Positions 5,478 to 10,815 of a DNA stretch of 10,815 bases are shown here, in pieces. Source of the DNA: an uncultured Ruminococcus sp. GTDB taxonomy: Bacteria > Bacillota > Clostridia > Oscillospirales > Ruminococcaceae. The translations under genes and the position numbers were made by a program. The DNA is taken from the NCBI GenBank assembly GCA_900545125.1, contig UQXS01000072.1, positions 1 to 10,815 on the forward strand. The letters are read 5' to 3'. Every line of letters starts with the position of its first letter. Position 1 is the first letter of the stretch. The notes beneath the pieces are model-generated. The model saw nothing but the letters and a program-made list of their open reading frames with translations. It searched no databases and had not been told where the DNA came from.

Positions 5478-7334
5478 CTACGACTCATACTCGCAGATAT
5501 ATCCTGTTTTTCCTTTGAAGATACGGGCTATCTTCTCATCTTTGAACAGTCCCTCACGCTGATCGTTCCATGTCCAGCCCTTGTCATCGACCTTCCACAG
5601 CATCAGGTACATTTCAGGCGTTCCGTCCAGATCGTCTCTTGAGGGTTCACCGGGATACCATTTCTGGTAAGTAAACTGCTCGCCTGTTATCCAGTGACCG
5701 TATGCGGAACTGCCCCTTACAGATGTATAACCTCCTATCCAGATATAGCTCATACCTGCGCCCTCTGCCATATCGGAAACCTTCTTCATTTCTTCATCGG
5801 AAGTAATAGTAACAAGATGACCTCCACGCTTTATGCATTCGGCATTTGCCTCTGCCCAGTCTACATCGCCCGTGATAAGTTCATATCTTGAATTGTGTGA
5901 CTGCTGCTTGCGTGCTTCTGTCGGTGTGAACTGCATCTCACTGATACCGCCGTATGTTTCGTCGGCAACGGCAATGTTGATCTTTCTCTCTTTCTTGGCT
6001 TCTTCCTTTGAATCCGACATATACTCGATACAGTACATATCCTTTTCCTTGGCATAGATCTGGTCAAGTATCTGGTTCATATCGCTGATATTGTTGATAT
6101 TCCAGTACTGACCGCCTGTATTCACTGCAATTCTGTCATAATCATCATAAGAGCTGACAGTACCTATAATAAATATCGGCACTGAAAGTTCGTTGGCACG
6201 GTTTATTACCTCATCAGCCGTATGAATACTTGCACAATCGTCACCGTCTGTAAAGGCGATAACGCATCTTGCGCCCTGCTGTGCTCCTGAATTCAAAACA
6301 GCTTCCAGCAGTGCGTCATAAAGAGCAGTCTGACCGTAAGCAGACATATTATTGATACCGTTTTTCAGCAGCTGGGGATCATTGGTATGTGTACACATAT
6401 ACATAACGTAGGAGTCAAATGCAATAAGTTCCGCTTTATCCCCGGACTTATAATCAAGAGCATCAACAAACTCACTCATAATATTCTGCATCATTGGAAG
6501 ATCATATTCCATACTTCCCGATTTATCGGCAACGAGATCGAAGCTTACGCCCTCTCTGCCTTTGAGCTGTTTGATTGACTTGACCTCACGCTCAACTTCC
6601 TTGCCGCCCGAAACAACTTCTGTTATACCGGCTGTCGGAGAACTGAGCGTTACAGTTTGTCCCTGATTATTTTCAGCCGTAAAGTAGACCTTTACAAGAG
6701 GATAATCCGAAACATCGGATGAAACATAATTCAGCTGAACCGGCTGTTTATTGTCCGCAAGCTGTTTTATTCCGGAATATCCTGTAGGCTTTGCAGTTGT
6801 CGGCTCTGTTTTAGGCTGAGTTTTTGGTACAGCTGTCGTTCCGGTCATAGGCTTGTTTCCTTTTTTGGAAGCCGTAGTTACTTTTTCCGAATTATTTCCC
6901 TCGCCTTGATTAATATCGGAAATACTGTCTGATTTGGAACTGTCAGACGATGAAGACTTGCCGTCATCATTTAAAATAAAGTAAAGCAGCACGCCGCAGA
7001 GAGCAAGAATTATCACTGTAAGAACTATAAGTACGGCAACAATCCCCTTATTGCTCTTCTTTTCCGGCTGCGGCGGAATGAACATTTCCGGATTTCCTCC
7101 CGGCTGAAAAGGCGGCTGCGGAGGGGGATACATTCCTCCCGGCGGTATATGTACACCTCCGTTTTCCTGTGGTGGCATATTCCCTGCCGGCTGCTGTCCG
7201 TTCATCTGATTTACCGGCTGCTGCGGAGGATTCGGATTACCGGGATGCTGATTGGTTTTATTCAGCGGAGCACCGCATTTTGTACAGAAAGCAGCGTTAT
7301 CAGGCAGCTGATTTCCACATTTAGTGCAAAACAT
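5478..7334 (-). CDS. Zinc-ribbon / transmembrane / von Willebrand A / C-type-lectin-like surface protein
   Basis: This 618-residue protein combines four parts. Residues 1-22 form a zinc ribbon with CTKCG twice (C3, C6, C17, C20). Residues 23-90 are rich in Pro, Gln, Asn and Gly. A basic patch then precedes one membrane helix (about 97-120), so the ribbon should be cytoplasmic and the rest outside. A Ser/Thr/Lys linker (about 125-190) leads to a beta-rich stretch and a VWA domain (about 263-432) with a complete metal site: DKSGS (270-274), T336 and D363 in FTDGDD. The C-terminal about 137 residues (482-618) are a C-type-lectin-like fold, with GGHLVTITSDEE, WIGGY, GEPSRDD, a WND motif and a final YICEYES. 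Function is unknown; binding of glycan or protein at the surface is the natural inference. ATG 7334 is chosen over TTG 7358 because AAGGAG (7343-7348) lies 8 bases upstream. It has a strong promoter of its own. Confidence 0.88.
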   Translation of the reverse strand: MFCTKCGNQLPDNAAFCTKCGAPLNKTNQHPGNPNPPQQPVNQMNGQQPAGNMPPQENGGVHIPPGGMYPPPQPPFQPGGNPEMFIPPQPEKKSNKGIVAVLIVLTVIILALCGVLLYFILNDDGKSSSSDSSKSDSISDINQGEGNNSEKVTTASKKGNKPMTGTTAVPKTQPKTEPTTAKPTGYSGIKQLADNKQPVQLNYVSSDVSDYPLVKVYFTAENNQGQTVTLSSPTAGITEVVSGGKEVEREVKSIKQLKGREGVSFDLVADKSGSMEYDLPMMQNIMSEFVDALDYKSGDKAELIAFDSYVMYMCTHTNDPQLLKNGINNMSAYGQTALYDALLEAVLNSGAQQGARCVIAFTDGDDCASIHTADEVINRANELSVPIFIIGTVSSYDDYDRIAVNTGGQYWNINNISDMNQILDQIYAKEKDMYCIEYMSDSKEEAKKERKINIAVADETYGGISEMQFTPTEARKQQSHNSRYELITGDVDWAEANAECIKRGGHLVTITSDEEMKKVSDMAEGAGMSYIWIGGYTSVRGSSAYGHWITGEQFTYQKWYPGEPSRDDLDGTPEMYLMLWKVDDKGWTWNDQREGLFKDEKIARIFKGKTGYICEYES

Positions 7335-7342
7335 AAGCAACT

Positions 7343-7348
7343 CTCCTT
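7343..7348 (-). promoter_or_regulatory. Ribosome binding site AAGGAG deciding the VWA/lectin start
   Basis: Minus-strand AAGGAG is 8 bases before ATG 7334. The in-frame TTG at 7358 precedes this site and has none of its own. Confidence 0.85.
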
Positions 7349-7400
7349 TGATCGGCAATACTACCCTTATTCACGGCTGAATTGCCTGTAAATTACATAT

Positions 7401-7429
7401 ATTATATCATTTTTTGATAAATTTGTCAA
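7401..7429 (-). promoter_or_regulatory. Consensus sigma-A promoter for the VWA/lectin-GH3 transcript
   Basis: On the minus strand a perfect TTGACA (7429-7424), a 17-base spacer ending in TGA, and a perfect TATAAT (7406-7401). The leader would be about 60 bases. This is as close to consensus as a promoter can be, including the extended -10 TG. Confidence 0.85.
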
Positions 7430-7546
7430 CTTGTTATTAAATATTTTAGTTCATTATAGCTGTAAAAAATCCTGATATGTTTTTGTGAAATTATACAAAA
7501 TATTATATTGTTATTCATTTTGTCCACTACTTCTGCAAAAAATGGG

Positions 7547-7575
7547 TTGCAATTTGTGTATAAATCATGTATAAT
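7547..7575 (+). promoter_or_regulatory. Sigma-A promoter for the GH30-CBM22-dockerin-CE1 gene
   Basis: TTGCAA (7547-7552), a 17-base spacer and a perfect TATAAT (7570-7575). Transcription should begin near 7582, leaving a leader of about 52 bases. The -35 is imperfect and the spacer is covered by the left arm of the inverted repeat, which fits a regulated promoter. Confidence 0.75.
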
Positions 7576-7611
7576 AAATGTATCTTAAAAAATGGAATGA
7601 TTTATACACAA
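7554..7611. repeat. Perfect 15-bp inverted repeat bracketing the xylanase promoter -10 and leader
   Basis: TTGTGTATAAATCAT (7554-7568) is the exact reverse complement of ATGATTTATACACAA (7597-7611), with 28 bases between. The left arm fills the -35/-10 spacer; the right arm lies in the leader, about 22 bases before the ATG. Arm centres are 43 bp apart, close to four helical turns. It could be a pair of operator half sites or, if transcription starts upstream, a long RNA stem. The operator reading is inference. Confidence 0.85.
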
Positions 7612-7618
7612 TATTTAA

Positions 7619-7625
7619 AAGGGAG
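7619..7625 (+). promoter_or_regulatory. Ribosome binding site AAGGGAG deciding the xylanase start
   Basis: AAGGGAG lies 8 bases before ATG 7634. The in-frame GTG at 7625 overlaps the site and is excluded. Confidence 0.8.
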
Positions 7626-7633
7626 TGATTTTG

Positions 7634-10528
7634 ATGAGTTTAAAAAAATTCATGGAAAGGTTTGCTGCTGTATTTACAGCTTCTGCATTAATGGCAACGG
7701 CTGTTTACATTGCTCCGGAAAATGTTATTCCTGATCCGGTCGATGTATCGGCTGCTTCCGACTGCGTTGTGGATACAACAAAAGAATACCAGACTATCAG
7801 AGGATTCGGAGGAATAAACCATCCGGAGTGGACAGGACAGGATATGACGGATGCTCAAAGAAAAACAGCATTTGGAAACGGAAATAATGAAATGGGACTT
7901 ACCATTCTCCGTGTTTTCGTGAACCCTGACAAAAATCAGTGGAACAAGGCAGTTCCGACTGCAAAATATGCATCCCAGAACGGCGTTACCGTTTTTGCTT
8001 CCCCGTGGGAACCGCCCTCAAATCTTGCGGAATCCGGCGGAAGCAACGGAAAGCTCCATCTCCCAAAATCAAACTATGGCGCTTATGCACAGCATCTTAA
8101 TGATTTTGGCACTTACATGAAAAATAACGGCGTTGATCTGTATTCTATTTCAGTTCAGAATGAACCTGATTACGCTTCCGAGTGGACATACTGGTCAACT
8201 GATGAAACAACTGATTTTATTGCAAACTACGGCGATAAGATTACCAGCACAAGACTTATGTCCCCCGAATCTTTCCAGTATGCTCCAGAAAATGCATCAT
8301 GGGTAAAGGACGGCGGAAAAACATTCTACAGAAAAATCTTGAACAACAGCAAGGCTATGGCAAACTGCGACTTGTTCGGTACTCATATGTACGGCACACA
8401 AAGAGCATGGATGGACTTCCCCGATCTGGAAAAATCCGGCAAGGAAATCTGGATGACCGAAGTTTACGTTCCAAACAGTGAAGCAAATTCTGCCAACCGC
8501 TGGCCGGAAGCTCTCCAGGTTTCTGAAAATATTCACAATGCCCTCGTTGTAGGAAATATGAGCGCCTATACCTGGTGGTATATAAGAAGAAGCTACGGTC
8601 TTATGACTGAGGACGGCAAGATCAGCAAGCGAGGCTACAATATGGCGCAGTACTCCAAATGGGTACGCCCTGGTGACAAGAGAATTGAAGTCACAGAACA
8701 GCCTGCCGACAATGTTCTCGTTTCGGCATACAAGAACGACAATAATCAGATAACTATTGTTGCTATCAACAAGGGCAGCAGCACTTATACGCAGAGTTTC
8801 AGCATAGGCAGCGGCGAAACAATCGTTGACGTTGACCGCTACAGAACATCCGCAAATGAAAATCTCGCTCTTACAGAAAATCTGGAGAACAACGGCAGCG
8901 GTTTCTATGCTTCTCTTCCCGGCGAAAGCGTTTCAACTTTTGTCGTATCCCTTGAAGGAAGCGGCGTAACTCCCGGAAATGAACCAAACGAGTACGGTTG
9001 GTGGTATCAGTGTACTTTTGAAAACGGTGATGACAATTGGACAGCCAGAGGCGGAAATACTACTGCACAGTCCAATGAAGAACACTATACAGAGTGGGGC
9101 AGTTATTCACTCAAGGTTTCAAACAGAGAAAAAGCTTGGCAGGGCGCTTCACTTGCTCTGGATTCACGTAATTTCAAACCTGGTGAACCCTACAGCTTCT
9201 CTGCACACGTTAAACAAAAGTCCGGCGAAAATGTCAAATTCATGATGAAGATCGAATATACCAACGGCAGCGGCGAAACGGCTTATGATGAGATCGCAAA
9301 TGTCGTTGCTCCGACTGATACCTGGGCACAGCTTGTAAACACAAGTTATCCCCTCCCCAGCGATGCTTCTGATGTAAAAATCTACATTGAAACAGAAGAC
9401 TCTCTCACAAATTTCTATATCGACGAGGCTATCGGTGCAGTTGACGGCACAGGTATTGCAGGCGAAGGACAGCCTGAACTCCCGGCAGCTGTTATTCCTG
9501 GTGATACCGACGGCGACGGCACGATTACGGCATTAGATCTTGTTCTTACCCGAAAAGCTCTGCTCGGAAAAATTACCGATAAATCAATCCTAAAGGCAGC
9601 AGACGTTGACCGAAGCGGAAAAGTCGAATCAAATGACCTTATCCTTCATCAGCAGTATGTACTTGGCAAGATCAAGGAATTCCCGGATAATACGCCTGAG
9701 GCTCCGGCTGGAATGCGAACTATCTCAGAGTATACTCCCGTTGTTCAGGCAAATGTTGCCAACAACGAAACCGATGATTCAAAGAAGCAAAAATCCGGCG
9801 TTCAATATGGAACTGTTCAGTCAAAAAGCTATTATTCAAACTTCTGCGGCAGAGAAAAGAAATACAACGTTCTTCTTCCGGCAGGCTATACCACAGATAA
9901 AAAATATCCTGTTCTCTACGTGCTTCACGGCTACTGGGAAAATCAGGACAGAATGATAATCAAGGGCAATGATACAATGTACACTAAAGAGATCATTGGA
10001 AATGCAATCGCTGAGGGCGCTGCAAAGGATATGATCGTTGTATTCCCGTACATCTACTCCAGCCAGACCCAGAACGACTGCTCCGCAATGGACGATGCAA
10101 ACAATCTTGCATATGACAACTTTGATACTGTTCTGACAACAGAAATCATGCCTCTTATTGAGAAAGAATACAGCGTTGCTGTCGGAAGAGAAAATACCGC
10201 TATTACAGGTTTTTCAATGGGCGGCAGAGAATCTCTCAATATCGGCATGAAACATCCTGACCTCTTTGGTTACGTAGGAGCTATCTGCCCTGCCCCAGGA
10301 GCATCAGGTGCATGGAAATTTGCTTCTGAAGAAGCTGCTCCCTCACTGATATTCATTACAGCAGGCGGAAATGATACCGTTGTTTACAGTACTCCTGAGG
10401 GATATCACAATAACTTTACAAACAATAATGTTCCCCATATCTGGCATTACTACCAGAACGGATACCACGGCGATAACAGCATTCATGCTCATCTTTACAA
10501 TTTCGTCCGTGCCGTATTCCAGGCTTAA
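7634..10528 (+). CDS. Secreted cellulosomal GH30 glucuronoxylanase - CBM22 - dockerin - CE1 esterase
   Basis: This 964-residue modular enzyme starts with a signal peptide (basic MSLKKFMERF, hydrophobic about 11-27, cleavage probably between 23 and 42). Residues about 40-443 are GH30, most like the glucuronoxylanase subfamily 8: IRGFGG near the start, acid/base E177 in VQNEPDY, nucleophile E276 in WMTEVY, and the WWYIRRSYG loop (R318/R319) that in this subfamily holds the glucuronic acid side group. Residues about 454-601 are a CBM22 xylan-binding module. Residues 623-684 are a dockerin with two 12-residue calcium loops (DTDGDGTITALD and DVDRSGKVESND). Residues about 722-964 are a CE1-type esterase with nucleophile S861 in GFSMGG and probable D914 and H945 of the triad, expected to remove feruloyl or acetyl groups from xylan. 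Both activities act on decorated xylan outside the cell. The dockerin is internal rather than terminal. It has its own promoter and terminator. Confidence 0.95.
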   Translation: MSLKKFMERFAAVFTASALMATAVYIAPENVIPDPVDVSAASDCVVDTTKEYQTIRGFGGINHPEWTGQDMTDAQRKTAFGNGNNEMGLTILRVFVNPDKNQWNKAVPTAKYASQNGVTVFASPWEPPSNLAESGGSNGKLHLPKSNYGAYAQHLNDFGTYMKNNGVDLYSISVQNEPDYASEWTYWSTDETTDFIANYGDKITSTRLMSPESFQYAPENASWVKDGGKTFYRKILNNSKAMANCDLFGTHMYGTQRAWMDFPDLEKSGKEIWMTEVYVPNSEANSANRWPEALQVSENIHNALVVGNMSAYTWWYIRRSYGLMTEDGKISKRGYNMAQYSKWVRPGDKRIEVTEQPADNVLVSAYKNDNNQITIVAINKGSSTYTQSFSIGSGETIVDVDRYRTSANENLALTENLENNGSGFYASLPGESVSTFVVSLEGSGVTPGNEPNEYGWWYQCTFENGDDNWTARGGNTTAQSNEEHYTEWGSYSLKVSNREKAWQGASLALDSRNFKPGEPYSFSAHVKQKSGENVKFMMKIEYTNGSGETAYDEIANVVAPTDTWAQLVNTSYPLPSDASDVKIYIETEDSLTNFYIDEAIGAVDGTGIAGEGQPELPAAVIPGDTDGDGTITALDLVLTRKALLGKITDKSILKAADVDRSGKVESNDLILHQQYVLGKIKEFPDNTPEAPAGMRTISEYTPVVQANVANNETDDSKKQKSGVQYGTVQSKSYYSNFCGREKKYNVLLPAGYTTDKKYPVLYVLHGYWENQDRMIIKGNDTMYTKEIIGNAIAEGAAKDMIVVFPYIYSSQTQNDCSAMDDANNLAYDNFDTVLTTEIMPLIEKEYSVAVGRENTAITGFSMGGRESLNIGMKHPDLFGYVGAICPAPGASGAWKFASEEAAPSLIFITAGGNDTVVYSTPEGYHNNFTNNNVPHIWHYYQNGYHGDNSIHAHLYNFVRAVFQA

Positions 10529-10556
10529 TTAAGATTTCTTCTATCATTCCCCCCAT

Positions 10557-10587
10557 AGCTGACAGGTTAGTTCCTGTCAGCTTTTTT
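10557..10587 (+). terminator. Intrinsic terminator of the xylanase gene
   Basis: AGCTGACAGG (10557-10566) pairs perfectly with CCTGTCAGCT (10573-10582) around a 6-base loop, and a run of six T follows (10582-10587). Confidence 0.92.
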
Positions 10588-10594
10588 ATTCCAG

Positions 10595-10626
10595 CAAAAA
10601 AATCAGCCCCATAAAGGGACTGATTT
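10595..10626 (-). terminator. Intrinsic terminator of the minus-strand dockerin gene
   Basis: Read on the minus strand, AAATCAGTCCC (10626-10616) pairs with GGGGCTGATTT (10610-10600) with one G-U pair around a 5-base loop, followed by a T-run. On the plus strand that pair would be a C-A mismatch, so the hairpin is built for minus-strand RNA. It lies about 95 bases past the stop codon of the gene at 10721. Confidence 0.8.
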
Positions 10627-10720
10627 TATTGTTCCATCATGATAAATTTTTACTTCATCTTTTAGCAATGAATTGACGGAACAGTATTAGAGTCTGTCAC
10701 ATAAAATGCAACACTCTATT

Positions 10721-10815
10721 TTATTCAGCTTTTTCAGGAAGTTCGCCCATTTGCAGAAGATATTTCTGAATTGCCAGAGCATCTGCATTGGTAAGGTCGT
10801 CGCCGGTATTGGAAA
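10721..10815 (-). CDS. Dockerin-containing protein, C-terminal fragment (5' end outside window)
   Basis: Only the last 30 codons lie in the window. They read SNTGDDLTNADALAIQKYLL and then QMGELPEKAE before TAA (10723-10721). This is the second calcium loop and helix of a dockerin, nearly the same as the end of the protein at 1-224 (which has ETGDDLTNRDALAIQKYLL and LGDLPEKTE). The wording implies the same 13-residue loop, though its first residues are cut off. The enzyme or structural module is outside the window. It converges on the xylanase gene, with two separate terminators between them. The stretch 10627-10720 is its 3' untranslated region and shows no clear element. Confidence 0.88.
   Translation of the reverse strand, partial: SNTGDDLTNADALAIQKYLLQMGELPEKAE

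Larger units (their letters stand above)
7335..7633. other. 299-bp A/T-rich divergent intergenic region
   Basis: It holds the two ribosome sites, a promoter for each direction (7401-7429 minus, 7547-7575 plus), a perfect 15-bp inverted repeat (7554-7611) and a related motif, TTATACAAAATATT, at 7491-7504. Between 7430 and 7490 I see only A/T-rich sequence without a recognisable signal. No small ORF or RNA gene is evident. Confidence 0.8.

Noticed and set aside
7625..7633. GTG start nine bases upstream for the xylanase
   Set aside because: It overlaps the AAGGGAG ribosome site; ATG 7634 has correct spacing.
9606..9956. Plus-strand ORF of 116 codons
   Set aside because: It is an out-of-frame shadow of the dockerin/CE1 part of the xylanase gene.
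10689..10717. Short inverted repeat AGAGT...ACTCT as a possible insertion-sequence end
   Set aside because: Only 5 bp, no transposase, no second end and no target duplication seen.
1..10815. A defence island, phage or mobile element
   Set aside because: No integrase, transposase, nuclease, toxin-antitoxin pair or tRNA is visible; all genes have metabolic, surface or cellulosomal signatures.

Overview
The window looks like a chromosomal piece from a cellulosome-producing Ruminococcus, most like R. flavefaciens. The reasons are three dockerin-bearing genes (two cut by the window edges), dockerins of the 'GDDLTN-DALAIQKYLL' type with a long spacer between the two calcium repeats, a xylanase/esterase fusion with a CBM22, and Gram-positive gene starts (strong AGGAGG-type ribosome sites, near-consensus sigma-A promoters). 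The species name is an inference; no 16S or other marker is present.

Layout, left to right. 1-224 (+): C-terminal end of a dockerin protein. 339-938 (+): small membrane protein with a Pro/Thr-rich outer region containing a 30-bp tandem repeat. 989-1765 (-): coaX, type III pantothenate kinase. 1885-3090 (+): coaBC, the next two steps of CoA synthesis, transcribed divergently from coaX. 3087-4067 (+): ldhA-type D-lactate dehydrogenase, overlapping coaBC by 4 bases. 4113-5405 (-): membrane-anchored GH3 beta-N-acetylhexosaminidase-like enzyme. 5478-7334 (-): zinc-ribbon / transmembrane / VWA / C-type-lectin-like surface protein, probably cotranscribed with the GH3 gene. 7634-10528 (+): secreted GH30 xylanase-CBM22-dockerin-CE1 esterase. 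10721-10815 (-): C-terminal end of another dockerin protein.

How the parts fit. The GH30-CBM22-dockerin-CE1 protein is a self-contained glucuronoxylan-degrading unit that should plug into a cellulosome scaffold; the two edge genes are further cellulosome components. Its dockerin has two ordinary 12-residue calcium loops, whereas both edge dockerins have a 13-residue second loop, so they probably dock on different cohesins. The coaX/coaBC pair covers pantothenate to 4'-phosphopantetheine and is fired from a shared 119-bp divergent promoter region; ldhA is coupled to coaBC, tying CoA supply to a fermentative enzyme. The minus-strand GH3 and VWA/lectin genes both encode proteins held in the membrane with their working domains outside, suggesting cell-wall or surface roles.

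Regulatory signals are clear: three near-consensus sigma-A promoters (257-285, 7401-7429 minus, 7547-7575), two extended -10 promoters for coaX and coaBC, and four intrinsic terminators. A perfect 15-bp inverted repeat brackets the xylanase promoter and is the best candidate for an undescribed operator. No RNA genes, CRISPR arrays, insertion sequences or phage genes were seen. The points most worth a second look are the CoaBC with Asn in place of its decarboxylase cysteine, the zinc-ribbon/VWA/lectin architecture, and the inverted repeat upstream of the xylanase. I did not find a convincing wholly new defence or mobile system here.
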